The notes under the pieces are model-generated. The model saw only the letters and a program-made list of their open reading frames with translations. It made no database searches and had not been told where the DNA came from. From assembly GCA_900466745.1 (NCBI GenBank), contig UBNE01000002.1, positions 62,001 to 126,000 of the forward strand: a stretch of 64,000 nucleotides of DNA. Direction: 5' to 3'. The stretch is from Hyphomicrobiales bacterium (GTDB lineage Bacteria > Pseudomonadota > Alphaproteobacteria > Rhizobiales > Beijerinckiaceae). The translations under genes were made by a program, and so were the position numbers. Positions within the stretch are counted from its first letter, which is position 1. Every line of letters begins with the position of its first letter. Positions 24,715 to 34,377 of the stretch are shown in pieces.

Positions 24715-25962
24715 GTGAGCGACAATCAGGCCGCAACCGCCGGCTCCATGCGGTTCTCCGCCCCGACGGAGGTGGACGACAAGGCCCGCAAGGCCGTCTG
24801 GGGCGCCGCCATCGGCTACGCCATGGACGGCTTCGACCTCCTGATCCTCGGCTTCATGCTGAAGGCGATCTCGACCGAGCTCGCGCTCAGCCAGGGCCAG
24901 GCCGCCTCGCTGGTCACCGCGACGCTGGTCGGCGCCGTGCTCGGTGGCATCGGCTTCGGCATGCTCTCCGACCGGATCGGCCGGGTCCGGGTGCTGACCT
25001 GGACGATCGTCCTCTTCGCCGTCTTCACCGGGCTCTGCGCCCTGGCGCAGGGCTATTGGGACCTGCTGATCTACCGCACCATCGCCGGCCTCGGGCTCGG
25101 CGGCGAGTTCGGCATCGGCATGGCGCTGGTCGCCGAGGCCTGGCCGGCCTCGAAGCGGGCGCGGGCCTCTTCCTATGTCGGCCTCGGCTGGCAGGCGGGC
25201 GTGCTCGCCGCCGCGCTGGTGACCCCGCTGCTGCTGCCGAGCATCGGCTGGCGCGGCATGTTCGCGCTCGGTATCCTGCCGGCGGTCGTCGCCTATTTCA
25301 TCCGCCACTCGCTGCACGAGCCCGACGTCTTCGTCGCCCGCGCGCAGGACAAGCCGAAGGAATCGGCGCTGCACCTGCTGGTCAAGGATTGGGACACGAC
25401 CAAGCTCAGCCTCGGCATGGTCATCCTCTGCTCGGTCCAGAACTTCGGCTATTATGGCGTGATGATCTGGCTGCCGAACTATCTCTCGACCCGGTTCGGC
25501 TTCGCCCTGACGCAATCGGCGCTGTGGACGGCGGTGACCATCGGCGGCATGGCGCTCGGCATCTTCGCCTTCGGCCATATCGCCGACCGCATCGGCCGCC
25601 GCCCGGCCTTCTTCGCCTATATGATCGGCGCGGCCGTCATGGTGCTGGTCTATTCGCGGCTGACCGACCCGACGACGCTGCTGATCGGCGGCGCGGTGAT
25701 GGGCTTCTTCGTCAACGGCATGCTCGGCGGCTACGGCGCGCTGATGAGCGAGCTCTATCCGACGGCGGCGCGCGCCACCGCCCAGAACGTGCTGTTCAAC
25801 ATCGGCCGCGGCGTCGGCGGCTTCGGCCCGGTGGTGGTCGGCGCGCTGGCGGCGAGCCACGGCTTCGAATTCGCGATCGCGGCGCTGGCCGCGCTCTACA
25901 TCCTCGACCTGCTCGCCATGTGGTTCCTGATCCCGGAACGGCGTGGCGCCGAGCTGACCTGA
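24715..25962 (+). CDS. MFS transporter, organic/aromatic-acid:H+ symporter type
   Basis: 415 residues, 12 helices. Helix 1 carries GYAMDGFDLLILGFML, typical of AAHS/SHS carboxylate transporters. The loop 2-3 motif is GMLSDRIGRVRVL, the middle is GLGLGGEFGIGMALVAE and the loop 8-9 copy is GHIADRIGRRPAF. The GTG start has AAGGGG nine bases upstream; a frame 22 codons longer also exists. It converges on a fatty-acid/aromatic beta-oxidation gene with 7 bp between, so an aromatic or short-chain acid substrate is plausible. Confidence 0.85.
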   Translation: MSDNQAATAGSMRFSAPTEVDDKARKAVWGAAIGYAMDGFDLLILGFMLKAISTELALSQGQAASLVTATLVGAVLGGIGFGMLSDRIGRVRVLTWTIVLFAVFTGLCALAQGYWDLLIYRTIAGLGLGGEFGIGMALVAEAWPASKRARASSYVGLGWQAGVLAAALVTPLLLPSIGWRGMFALGILPAVVAYFIRHSLHEPDVFVARAQDKPKESALHLLVKDWDTTKLSLGMVILCSVQNFGYYGVMIWLPNYLSTRFGFALTQSALWTAVTIGGMALGIFAFGHIADRIGRRPAFFAYMIGAAVMVLVYSRLTDPTTLLIGGAVMGFFVNGMLGGYGALMSELYPTAARATAQNVLFNIGRGVGGFGPVVVGALAASHGFEFAIAALAALYILDLLAMWFLIPERRGAELT

Positions 25963-25969
25963 GGCCGGC

Positions 25970-28048
25970 TCACCCGCCGGAGGCGAGGCTGGCGAAGCCC
26001 TTGCCTTCGGCGGCGAGGCGCCTCAGCAGCGGCGCCGGCTTCAGCGCCGCGTCGCCGCTCTCCGCCGCCTGCGCCTCAAGCCGCTTCGCGATCACGCCGA
26101 GCCCGACGCCGTCGGCCCAGAACATCGGGCCGCCGCGCCAGGCCGGCCAGTTGTAGCCGTTGATCCAGACGATATCGATGTCGCCGGGCCGGGCGGCGAT
26201 GCCCTCCTCCAGGATGCGCGCGCCCTCGTTCACCATCGGATCGAGCAGGCGCGCCAAGATCTCCTCCTGCGTGAAGGCCCGGCGCGTCACGCCCTGCTCG
26301 GCCGAGATGCGCTGGATCAGCGCCTCGACCTCCGGGCAGCGCTGCCCGGCGCGCGCGCCCTGCGGGTAGAGATAATAGCCGCGCCCGGTCTTCTGGCCGA
26401 ACCAGCCCGCCTCGCAGATCGCGTCGGCGACGGCGGCCTTGAGGCCGCGCGCCTTGCGCGAGCGCCAGCCGATATCGTTGCCGGCGAGGTCGGCCATGGC
26501 GAAGGGCCCCATCCTGAAGCCGAAATCGACCAGCGCCCGGTCGACCTCGTAGGGCAGCGCGCCGGCGACCAGCAGCCGCTCTGCCGCGCGCGTGCGCTGC
26601 TCCAGCATGCGGTTGCCGACAAAGCCGAAGCCGTTGCCGACCACGACCGGCACCTTGCCGAGCCTGCGCCCGAGCGCGACGGCGGTGGCGACGGCGTCGT
26701 CCGCCACGCCCTTGGGCCGCACCACCTCGAGCAGCTTCATGACGTTGGCCGGGCTGAAGAAATGCATGCCGAGCACGTCCTGCGGACGCTTCGTCGCGGC
26801 CGCGATGGTGGGCACGTCGAGATAGGAGGTGTTGCTGGCGAGGATCGCGCCCGGCTTCGCCACCGCGTCGAGCTCGCCGAAGATCTGGCGCTTGACGCCC
26901 ATCTCCTCGAAGGCGGCCTCGACGACGATGTCCGCCTGCGCCGCGGCGGCGAGCCCGACCGCGGGCTTGATCAGGGCGAGCCGCGCAGCGCGGGCCTCCG
27001 GCGTCAGCGAGCCGCGCTGGACGGAGATGTCGTAGATCGCGGCGATACGGTTCATGCCGTTGTCGAGCGGCGCCTGCGCCGTCTCGATCAGCGTCACCGG
27101 GATGCCGGCATTGGCGAAGCACATGGCGATGCCGCCGCCCATCGTGCCGGCGCCGATCACCGCCGCCCGCGCGACCGGACGCGGCGTCACCGCGGGCCCG
27201 ATGCCCGGCACCCTGGCGATGGCGCGCTCGGCGAAGAAGACATGGCGCAGCGCCTTCGCCCGCGGATCGTCGAGAAGGGCGAGAAACAGCGCCCGCTCCG
27301 CCGCCAGCCCCTGCTCGAAGGGCAGCAGGAAGGCGTTGCGCACCGCTTCCACCAGCGCCGGAACGTTGGGCGCCTCGCCCGCCTGGCGCAGCGCCTCCTT
27401 CGCCTGCGCCTCGAAGGCGGAGCGGTCCGCCTCGGTAAGACGCTCCGCCGCCGCGCTGGTCACCGGGCGCCGCCCCTCGGCCGCAAGCCCTTGCGCAACC
27501 CGGATCGCCGTCGCCAGCAGGTCGCTCGACACCACCTCGTCGAGCAGCCCCCATTCGAGCGCCCGCCCGGCCAGGACCGGATCGCCGGAGAGCATCATCG
27601 CGAAGGCCTTCGCCGCCCCGATCAGCCGCGGCAGGCGCTGCGTGCCGCCGGCGCCCGGAATGAGCCCGAGCCTGATCTCGGGCAGGCCAAGCTGCGCCGC
27701 CGGGAGGGCGACGCGGGCATGGCAGGCGAGCGCGACCTCGAGCCCGCCGCCCAGCGCCGCACCCTGGATCGCGGCGACGACCGGCTTGGCCGAACGCTCG
27801 ATCGCATCGAGCACGTCGGGCAGGAGGGGCGGCACCGGCGGCTTGCCGAATTCGCCGATATCGGCGCCGGCGATGGAGGCCTTGCCCGCGGCGGCGATCA
27901 CCACGGCCTCGATCGCGGCATCCGCATTGGCCTGCGCGATCGCCGCGACCAGGCCGGCCCGCACCGCCGCGCCCAAGGCATTGACCGGCGGATTGTCGAT
28001 CGTGACGACGGCGACCGCCGCATGGCGGGAGAAAGCGACCGGACTCAA
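25970..28048 (-). CDS. Bifunctional enoyl-CoA hydratase / 3-hydroxyacyl-CoA dehydrogenase
   Basis: 692 residues. The N-terminal crotonase domain (1-190) has the oxyanion segments [14 protein letters not shown] and [17 protein letters not shown], with [22 protein letters not shown]. The dehydrogenase begins near residue 290 with [21 protein letters not shown] and continues with [17 protein letters not shown] and the C-terminal NAD-dependent domain ([13 protein letters not shown]). The order matches peroxisomal MFE-1/FadJ-like enzymes of beta-oxidation. The TTG start has AGGAG eight bases upstream and is preferred over a longer unsupported frame. No thiolase is adjacent. Confidence 0.92.
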   Translation of the reverse strand: MSPVAFSRHAAVAVVTIDNPPVNALGAAVRAGLVAAIAQANADAAIEAVVIAAAGKASIAGADIGEFGKPPVPPLLPDVLDAIERSAKPVVAAIQGAALGGGLEVALACHARVALPAAQLGLPEIRLGLIPGAGGTQRLPRLIGAAKAFAMMLSGDPVLAGRALEWGLLDEVVSSDLLATAIRVAQGLAAEGRRPVTSAAAERLTEADRSAFEAQAKEALRQAGEAPNVPALVEAVRNAFLLPFEQGLAAERALFLALLDDPRAKALRHVFFAERAIARVPGIGPAVTPRPVARAAVIGAGTMGGGIAMCFANAGIPVTLIETAQAPLDNGMNRIAAIYDISVQRGSLTPEARAARLALIKPAVGLAAAAQADIVVEAAFEEMGVKRQIFGELDAVAKPGAILASNTSYLDVPTIAAATKRPQDVLGMHFFSPANVMKLLEVVRPKGVADDAVATAVALGRRLGKVPVVVGNGFGFVGNRMLEQRTRAAERLLVAGALPYEVDRALVDFGFRMGPFAMADLAGNDIGWRSRKARGLKAAVADAICEAGWFGQKTGRGYYLYPQGARAGQRCPEVEALIQRISAEQGVTRRAFTQEEILARLLDPMVNEGARILEEGIAARPGDIDIVWINGYNWPAWRGGPMFWADGVGLGVIAKRLEAQAAESGDAALKPAPLLRRLAAEGKGFASLASGG

Positions 28049-28316
28049 GGCGACGGCTCCTATCGAAACGCGGGGAAGGCCGGCCTGCGGTCCGCCCGGA
28101 GAGTTGCGAGGAATAGCCCATCTCCGCCGATCGGCAGCAGATTTTTTGCGGCCGCGCGGCGCGGAAGCCGCCGGCTGCGCCCTTGCCCGCCCCGCAGCAC
28201 GGGGGCCGGGCCATGCCGGCACCGGAATCGTCGCGCATGGCACGGTTGCAATGCATGGTGTCGGCGCGGGCCGCTCTTGGCTTATGGTCGCCGGCAGGAC
28301 GAACGGAGCATCGATT

Positions 28317-29945
28317 ATGCCGCAGCGCTTGGACAGGATCTGGAGCGAACTGGCCGCCCGTCGCACTGCGACGAAAGACCGTCACCTGCGCGCGCTCTTC
28401 GCCGCGGATCCCCGGCGCTTCGACCGCTTCTCCGCCCGGCTCGACGACCTGCTGCTCGATTATTCCAAGACCGCGGTGACGCCGGAGATCTTCGCCCTCC
28501 TCCTCGATCTCGCCGCCGCCGCCGGGATCGAGGCCAAGCGCGACGCGATGTTCGCCGGCGCGGCGATCAACACCACCGAGAACCGCGCCGTCCTGCACAC
28601 GGCGCTGCGCAATCTCTCGGACCGCCCCGTCACGGTCGACGGCACCGATGTGATGCCGGAAGTGCGGGCGACGCTGGACCGGCTCTTCGCCTTCGCCGAG
28701 GGCGTCCGCGACGGCCGCATCGCCGCGGCCGATGGCGGCCGCTTCACCGATGTCGTCAATATCGGCATCGGCGGCTCCGATCTCGGGCCAGTGATGGCCA
28801 CGCTGGCGCTGGCGCCCTATCATGACGGCCCGCGCCTGCATTACGTCTCCAATGTCGACGGCGCCCATATCGCCGACACCATCGCCAGGCTCGATCCGGC
28901 GCGGACGCTGGTGATCGTCGCCTCCAAGACCTTCACCACCATCGAGACGATGACCAATGCCGCGACCGCCCGCAAATGGCTCGCGGGCGCGCTCGGCGAG
29001 GCGGCTGTCGGCGCCCATTTCGCCGCGGTCTCGACGGCGCTCGACAAGGTCGCGGCCTTCGGCATCAAGCCGGAGCGCGTCTTCGGCTTCTGGGACTGGG
29101 TCGGCGGGCGCTATTCGGTCTGGTCGGCGATCGGCCTGCCGGTGATGATCGCCGTCGGGGCGGAGAATTTCCGCGCCTTCCTTGCCGGCGCCCATGCGGT
29201 CGACGAGCATTTCCGCACCGCGCCGCTCGGCGAGAACCTGCCGGTGATCATGGGCCTGATCGGCCTCTGGCACCGCGACGTCTGCGGCTACCCGACCCGC
29301 GCCATCCTGCCCTACGACCAGCACCTCCTCCGGCTGCCGGCCTATCTCCAGCAGCTCGACATGGAATCGAACGGCAAGCGCGTCCGCAAGGACGGCACGC
29401 CGGTCGCGCGGCCGACCGGCCCCGTGGTCTGGGGCGAGCCCGGCACCAACGGTCAGCACGCCTTCTACCAGCTCATCCACCAGGGCACCGACGTCGTGCC
29501 CTGCGAATTCCTGATCGCGGCCGAGGGCCATGAAGCCGACCTCGCCCATCACCAGCGCCTGCTGATCGCCAACTGCCTCGCCCAGAGCGAGGCGCTGATG
29601 AAGGGCCGCACGCTGGAGGAGACCCGGGCGCAGCTCGCCGCGAAGGGGGTCGCCCCGGCGCAGATCGAGGCGCGCGCGCCGCACATGACCTTCCCCGGCA
29701 ACCGGCCCTCGCTGACCATCGCCTATCGCAAGCTCGACCCCTTCGCGCTCGGCCGCATCATCGCGCTGTTCGAGCACCGCGTCTTCGTCGAGGCGGCGAT
29801 CTGGGACATCAACGCCTTCGACCAATGGGGGGTGGAGCTCGGCAAGGAGCTGGCGACGGCCCTCATGCCGGTGATCGAGGGCAAGGCCGACGGTGCCGGC
29901 CACGATTCCTCGACCGCGGGGCTCGCCGCCTATCTCACGTCCTAG
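28317..29945 (+). CDS. pgi: Glucose-6-phosphate isomerase
   Basis: Interconverts glucose 6-phosphate and fructose 6-phosphate. 542 residues, full length. Signatures are [36 protein letters not shown] and [21 protein letters not shown], with the catalytic Glu, His and Lys in their usual settings. GGAG lies eight bases before the ATG; a further ATG 11 codons upstream is less likely. It is divergent from the hydratase/dehydrogenase gene across 268 bp. Confidence 0.97.
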   Translation: MPQRLDRIWSELAARRTATKDRHLRALFAADPRRFDRFSARLDDLLLDYSKTAVTPEIFALLLDLAAAAGIEAKRDAMFAGAAINTTENRAVLHTALRNLSDRPVTVDGTDVMPEVRATLDRLFAFAEGVRDGRIAAADGGRFTDVVNIGIGGSDLGPVMATLALAPYHDGPRLHYVSNVDGAHIADTIARLDPARTLVIVASKTFTTIETMTNAATARKWLAGALGEAAVGAHFAAVSTALDKVAAFGIKPERVFGFWDWVGGRYSVWSAIGLPVMIAVGAENFRAFLAGAHAVDEHFRTAPLGENLPVIMGLIGLWHRDVCGYPTRAILPYDQHLLRLPAYLQQLDMESNGKRVRKDGTPVARPTGPVVWGEPGTNGQHAFYQLIHQGTDVVPCEFLIAAEGHEADLAHHQRLLIANCLAQSEALMKGRTLEETRAQLAAKGVAPAQIEARAPHMTFPGNRPSLTIAYRKLDPFALGRIIALFEHRVFVEAAIWDINAFDQWGVELGKELATALMPVIEGKADGAGHDSSTAGLAAYLTS

Positions 29946-29965
29946 CCTTGTCGCGAAACGCGCGG

Positions 29966-30061
29966 GTCATCCCGGACGCAGCGAAGCGGAGATCCGGGAT
30001 CCATGCCTGAAGCTTCATCGGAAGCGTTCCGGCAAGGATCCCGGGTCAAGCCCGGGATGAC
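29966..30061. repeat. Dispersed palindromic repeat (GTCATCCCGG type)
   Basis: The 96-bp element opens with GTCATCCCGG(ACGCAGCGAA...) and closes with the inverse CCCGGGATGAC. GATCCGGGATCC and GGATCCCGGG fall between, so it can fold into a long hairpin. Elements of this kind are scattered between genes in many Hyphomicrobiales genomes. It lies after pgi and could serve as its transcript end. Confidence 0.7.
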
Positions 30062-30132
30062 AGCGTGTCGTCTCGACAGGCGGCATATTCTGGAAGCTTG
30101 CCTGTCCCCCTGTCTTCAGCCAGCCTGGACCG

Positions 30133-31347
30133 ATGATGGATTTCACGATTTCCCCCGAGCTCGAGGAACTGCGGCGCCGGATCGCGGCCTTCGTCGAGAC
30201 GGAGATCATCCCGCACGAGACCAACCCGGCGAGCTGGGACGCGCATGAGAACATCGCCGAGCCGGCGCTGGCAGAGCTGCGCGCCAAGGCGCGCGCGGCC
30301 GGGCTCTGGTGCATCCAGCTCAAGCCGGAGACCGGCGGGCTCGGCGTCGGGCGGGTCGGCATGGCGGTCTGCTACGAGGCGATGAACCGCTCGATCTTCG
30401 GGCCCGTGGTCTTCAATTCGGCGGCGCCCGACGACGGCAACATGATGGTTCTGGAGGCGGTGGCGACGCCCGACCAGAAGCGCCGCTGGCTCGCCCCGAT
30501 CGTTGCCGGCGAGGTCCGCTCGGCCTTCGCCATGACCGAGCCCCATCCCGGCGGCGGCTCCGACCCGACCATGATCCGCACCCGCGCCGAGAAGCAGCCG
30601 GACGGCTCCTGGAAGCTCCATGGCCGCAAATGGTTCATCACCGGCGCCGAGGCCGCCGCGCATTTCATCGTCGTCGCCCGCAGCTCCGACGACGCCCGTC
30701 GCGGCCTGACCGCCTTCCTCTTCCACCGCGACCAGCCCGGCTGGGAGATCCTGCGCCGCATTCCGATCATGGGGCCGGAGGAGCATGGCGGCCATTGCGA
30801 GATCGCCTTCGACGGGCTGCACATCCCGGCCGAGGACGTGCTGATGGGCGAGGGCGACGGCTTCAAGGTCACGCAGATCCGGCTCGGCCCGGCCCGCCTG
30901 ACCCATTGCATGCGCTGGCTCGGCCTCGCCAAGCGCTGCGTCGAGATCGCCCGCGCCTATGCGGCGACGCGCGAGGGCTTCGGCATCCGCCTCGCCGACC
31001 GCGAGAGCATCCAGCTCAAGCTCGGCCGCGCCGCCATGGCGATCGAGATCGGCCGGCTGCTGGTGATGAAGGCGGCCTGGGAGCTCGACCGCGGCGGCCA
31101 GGCCCGCAAAGAGGTCTCGATGGCCAAGGTCCAGGCCGCCAACACGCTGCACGAGGCGGCCGACATGGCGATCCAGATCAACGGCGCCCGCGGCTATTCC
31201 AAGGACACGGTGCTGGAATGGATCTACCGCTACGCCCGCCAGGCGCGGCTGGTCGACGGCGCCGACGAGGTGCACCAGATGGTCCTCAACCGCTTCCTCG
31301 ACAAGGAAGGCGACGATTTCTGGCGCTGGCAGGTCGCCGGCGCGTGA
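30133..31347 (+). CDS. Acyl-CoA dehydrogenase
   Basis: 404-residue FAD enzyme. The N-terminal helical domain starts FTISPELEELRRRIAAFVE. The middle beta domain has AFAMTEPHPGGGSDP and KWFITGA. The C-terminal helical domain has INGARGYSKDTVLEWIYRYARQ and a likely catalytic acid in VDGADEVHQMVL. It resembles the dehydrogenase half of ACAD10/11. The next gene overlaps its stop by 4 bp. Confidence 0.92.
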   Translation: MMDFTISPELEELRRRIAAFVETEIIPHETNPASWDAHENIAEPALAELRAKARAAGLWCIQLKPETGGLGVGRVGMAVCYEAMNRSIFGPVVFNSAAPDDGNMMVLEAVATPDQKRRWLAPIVAGEVRSAFAMTEPHPGGGSDPTMIRTRAEKQPDGSWKLHGRKWFITGAEAAAHFIVVARSSDDARRGLTAFLFHRDQPGWEILRRIPIMGPEEHGGHCEIAFDGLHIPAEDVLMGEGDGFKVTQIRLGPARLTHCMRWLGLAKRCVEIARAYAATREGFGIRLADRESIQLKLGRAAMAIEIGRLLVMKAAWELDRGGQARKEVSMAKVQAANTLHEAADMAIQINGARGYSKDTVLEWIYRYARQARLVDGADEVHQMVLNRFLDKEGDDFWRWQVAGA

Positions 31348-32369
31348 CGCTTCCCGCCGCACAGCCGGAAGCCGGCTTCGACGCCGCCGCGCTCGACGCC
31401 TATCTGCGCCGGGCGGTGGATCGCCTCTCCGGCCCGATGCGGCTGGAGCGGATCGGCGGCGGCCAGTCCAACCCGACCTTCTTCGTGAGCTATGACGACC
31501 GGGCGCTGGTGCTGCGCAAGCAGCCGCCGGGCGAGCTTCTGCCCTCCGCCCATGCCATCGACCGCGAATACCGCGTCATCAGCGCGCTCAGCCGGACGGA
31601 TGTGCCCGTCCCGCCCGCCCTGCTCTATTGCGAGGACCGCACCATCCTCGGCACGCCCTTCTACCTGATGGAGAAGGTCGAGGGCCGGGTCTACCACGAC
31701 TGCACCCTGCCCGGCCTGGCGCCGCAGGAGCGCAGCGCCATGTATGCCTCGCTGGCGCAGACGCTGGCGGCGCTGCACAATGTCGATGTCGCGGCGGCCG
31801 GCCTCGCCGATTACGGCAAGCCCGGCAACTACTTCGCCCGCCAGATCGCGCGCTGGGGCCGGCAATGGGAACTCTCGCGCAGCCGCGACGACGCCCATAT
31901 CGACCGGCTGCGCGCCTGGCTGCCGGAGCATATCCCGGCCGACGAGACGGTCAGCCTGGTCCATGGCGACTACCGCATCGGCAACGCCATGTTCCACCCG
32001 ACCGAGCCACGCGTCGTCGCCCTGCTCGACTGGGAACTGTCGACGCTCGGCCACCCGCTCGCCGACCTCGCCCATACCGCCATCGCCTGGCTGTCGCGGC
32101 CGGACGAGTATGGCGGCGTCGCGGGGCTCGACCTCGACGCGCTCGGCCTGCCCGATCTCGATCGCTTCGCTGCCCTCTATGGATCGCAGGCCCGGCACGG
32201 CCGGATCTTGCAACCCTTCCATCTCGCCTTCGCGCTGTTCCGCTGGGCGGTGATCTTCGAGGGCATCGCGGCCCGTGCCCGGGCCGGCAACGCCTCGGCC
32301 GGCAACGCCGCCGAGACCGGCCGCCTCGCCGCGGCCTTCGCCCGGCGCGCCGCCGAACTCGCCACTTAG
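31344..32369 (+). CDS. APH-family phosphotransferase (ACAD10/11 kinase-like)
   Basis: 341 residues, aminoglycoside-phosphotransferase fold: LERIGGGQSNPTFFVSYDD (ATP loop), LRKQPPGELLPSAH with the Lys, the Brenner motif VSLVHGDYRIGNAMFH and the metal motif VVALLDWELSTLGHPLADLA. The GTG start overlaps the acyl-CoA dehydrogenase stop (GTGA). In human ACAD10/11 these two domains are fused and process 4-hydroxy fatty acids by phosphorylation, so a hydroxyacyl-CoA substrate is a reasonable inference rather than an antibiotic. Confidence 0.88.
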   Translation: MTLPAAQPEAGFDAAALDAYLRRAVDRLSGPMRLERIGGGQSNPTFFVSYDDRALVLRKQPPGELLPSAHAIDREYRVISALSRTDVPVPPALLYCEDRTILGTPFYLMEKVEGRVYHDCTLPGLAPQERSAMYASLAQTLAALHNVDVAAAGLADYGKPGNYFARQIARWGRQWELSRSRDDAHIDRLRAWLPEHIPADETVSLVHGDYRIGNAMFHPTEPRVVALLDWELSTLGHPLADLAHTAIAWLSRPDEYGGVAGLDLDALGLPDLDRFAALYGSQARHGRILQPFHLAFALFRWAVIFEGIAARARAGNASAGNAAETGRLAAAFARRAAELAT

Positions 32370-32422
32370 AACACCCCGGTTTCGCCGCGAAACGCAGCAG
32401 GCCGGGCGCGGCGCATCCGACC

Positions 32423-32453
32423 GAGGCGGCCGCGATTGATCCCCGGCCGCCTC
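32423..32453. terminator. Hairpin after the APH gene
   Basis: Stem GAGGCGGCCG / CGGCCGCCTC of 10 perfect base pairs with an 11-base loop, 54 bp past the APH stop and 35 bp before the GntR gene. There is no U run, so it is a possible but incomplete terminator. Confidence 0.4.
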
Positions 32454-32487
32454 GCCCCTATGCCTCTTCCCGACAAGAGGGTTTCGG

Positions 32488-33195
32488 ATGAACGCCACCA
32501 AGACACCGTCCCCGCCGCCGGAGCGCAAGCGCGGATTGGGCGCCAGACTGGTCTATGACCTGCTGCGCGACGAGATCCTCGACCTCGTCCTGCCGCCCGG
32601 CAGCCCGATCGACGAGGTCCAGCTCGCCGAGCGCTTCGAGATGTCGCGCACGCCGATCCGCGAGGCGCTGGTGCGGCTCGCCGGCGAAGGGCTGATCGCT
32701 ACGCTGCCGAACCGCTCGACCATGGTGGCGAATCTCGACTTCCTCAACATGGCGCCCTTCTTCGACGCGCTCACGCTGATGTACCGGGTGACGGGCCAGC
32801 TCGCCGCCCGCAACCGGCGGCCGGAGGATCTGGAGGCGATCCGCGCCCGGCAGGCGGAATTTTCCGCCGCGGTCGCCGCCCAGGACGCGCTGGCGATGAT
32901 CGCCACCAACGCGGCCTTCCACGCGGCGATCGCCGAGGCCGGCCGCAACCCCTATTTCAACAGCCTGTTCAGCCGCCTGCTCGACGAAGGCCGCCGCTTC
33001 CTGCGGCTCTACTACCAGTCCTTCGAGGACCGCCTGCCGCAGCGCTTCGTCGACGAGCACGAGGCGATGATCGCCGCCATCGAAGCCGGCGACGCCGAGA
33101 CGGCGGAGCGCCTCGGCAAGGCCCATGCCGAGCAGATCGTCGTGCAGATCCGCAAGCTGGTGATCGGCGAGCAGCGGCTCGACATCGCTCTCTGA
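32488..33195 (+). CDS. GntR-family (FCD) transcriptional regulator
   Basis: 235 residues: winged HTH (LVYDLLRDEILDLVLPPGSPI..., VQLAERFEMSRTPIREALVRL, about 20-85) then an FCD domain (FHAAIAEAGRNPYFNSLFSRL, VDEHEAMIAAIEAGD). It lies upstream of, and in line with, the DapA-like and epimerase genes. The spacer holds a TTGT-N2-ACAA palindrome, so local control of hydroxyproline genes is likely. Confidence 0.9.
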   Translation: MNATKTPSPPPERKRGLGARLVYDLLRDEILDLVLPPGSPIDEVQLAERFEMSRTPIREALVRLAGEGLIATLPNRSTMVANLDFLNMAPFFDALTLMYRVTGQLAARNRRPEDLEAIRARQAEFSAAVAAQDALAMIATNAAFHAAIAEAGRNPYFNSLFSRLLDEGRRFLRLYYQSFEDRLPQRFVDEHEAMIAAIEAGDAETAERLGKAHAEQIVVQIRKLVIGEQRLDIAL

Positions 33196-33248
33196 AGGAC
33201 CCGGTGCAATGCGGCCCGGCGGAGGTCGCCGGCACGGCAGCCGCAATC

Positions 33249-33258
33249 TTGTCGACAA
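33249..33258. promoter_or_regulatory. FCD-GntR-type operator TTGTCGACAA
   Basis: A perfect 10-bp palindrome matching the TTGT-N2-ACAA pattern common for FadR-subfamily regulators. It is 96 bp before the DapA-like gene and 54 bp after gntR, in the only AT-richer part of the spacer. Confidence 0.6.
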
Positions 33259-33353
33259 ATAATATGCAAACTGATAGGGAGGAGCCTTCGGGAGGAGCGC
33301 GGCCCGGCCGGCGCCGCGTCTTAGCCGCATCGGAAAGCGGAAGGGAGAGCGAG

Positions 33354-34316
33354 ATGAAGGCCCAGATTTTCTCCGGCGTGATCCCCGCGCTGATGACGCC
33401 CTGCAAGCCGGACCGCAGCCCGGATTTCGACGGGCTGGTGCGCAAGGCCGGGCAGTTGATCGGCGCCGGCATGTCGGCGGTGGTCTATTGCGGCTCGATG
33501 GGCGACTGGCCGCTGCTCAGCGACGCCCAGCGCATGGAAGGCGTCGAGCGCCTGGCGGGCGCCGGCATTCCGGTCATCGTCGGCACCGGCGCGGTCAACA
33601 CCGCCTCGGCCGTCGCCCATGCCGCCCATGCCCGCAAGGTCGGCGCCAAAGGCCTGATGGTGATCCCGCGCGTGCTCTCGCGCGGAACCGTGATCGCCGC
33701 CCAGAAGGCGCATTTCAAGGCGATCCTCGCGGCCGCGCCCGAGCTGCCGGCGGTGATCTACAACAGCCCCTATTACGGCTTCGCCACCCGGGCCGACCTG
33801 TTCTTCGCCCTGCGCGCCGAGCACCCCAACCTCGTCGGCTTCAAGGAGTTCGGCGGGCCCGCCGACATGCGCTACGCCGCCGAGCACATCACCAGCCGCG
33901 ACGACGACGTCTCGCTGATGGTCGGCGTCGATACGGCCGTCTTCCACGGCTATGTGAATTGCGGCGCCACCGGCGCGATCACCGGCATCGGCAACGTCCT
34001 GCCGCGGGAGGTGCTGCATCTGTGCCGGCTCTGCGAAGCCGCCGCCGCGGGCGACGCCGAGGCCCGCCGCCGCGCGCTGGAGCTGGAGCAGGCCCTCGCC
34101 GTGCTCTCCTCCTTCGACGAGGGGCCGGACCTCGTCCTCTTCTTCAAGCACATGATGGTGCTGAAGGGCGATGCGGAATACGCGCTGCACTTCAACGAGA
34201 CCGATTCGCTCAGCGACAGCCAGCGCGGCTATGCCGAGGCGCAGCTCGCGCTCTTCGACGCCTGGTATGCGGACTGGTCCAGCCGTACGGACGCCGCCCG
34301 CAGATCCGCCGCCTGA
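33354..34316 (+). CDS. DapA-family lyase, probable 1-pyrroline-4-hydroxy-2-carboxylate deaminase
   Basis: 320-residue NAL/DapA-type TIM barrel. The Schiff-base Lys is in LVGFKEFGGPADM and the Tyr in AVIYNSPYYGF. The usual GTTGE loop is replaced by YCGSMGDWPLLSDAQR, which I associate with the LhpC-type deaminases of hydroxyproline operons rather than with dihydrodipicolinate synthase. The neighbouring epimerase (61 bp downstream) supports this. AGGGAGAG precedes the ATG. Family certain, reaction inferred. Confidence 0.8.
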   Translation: MKAQIFSGVIPALMTPCKPDRSPDFDGLVRKAGQLIGAGMSAVVYCGSMGDWPLLSDAQRMEGVERLAGAGIPVIVGTGAVNTASAVAHAAHARKVGAKGLMVIPRVLSRGTVIAAQKAHFKAILAAAPELPAVIYNSPYYGFATRADLFFALRAEHPNLVGFKEFGGPADMRYAAEHITSRDDDVSLMVGVDTAVFHGYVNCGATGAITGIGNVLPREVLHLCRLCEAAAAGDAEARRRALELEQALAVLSSFDEGPDLVLFFKHMMVLKGDAEYALHFNETDSLSDSQRGYAEAQLALFDAWYADWSSRTDAARRSAA

Positions 34317-34377
34317 GCCCGCCCGCCGCCATCGGCACCGCCGTTCCCGCCGCAGCGCCTTCCGAGGGACATCGCGC

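Noticed and set aside
26076-29903. A 1275-codon minus-strand open frame across the hydratase/dehydrogenase and pgi genes
   Set aside because: It is antisense to pgi and out of frame with the well-supported hydratase/dehydrogenase. The protein is Arg/Gly/Asp-rich low-complexity sequence, an effect of high GC.
31344-32369. Antibiotic (aminoglycoside) phosphotransferase
   Set aside because: The APH fold is real, but the coupling to an acyl-CoA dehydrogenase and the ACAD10/11 parallel make a metabolic role far more likely.
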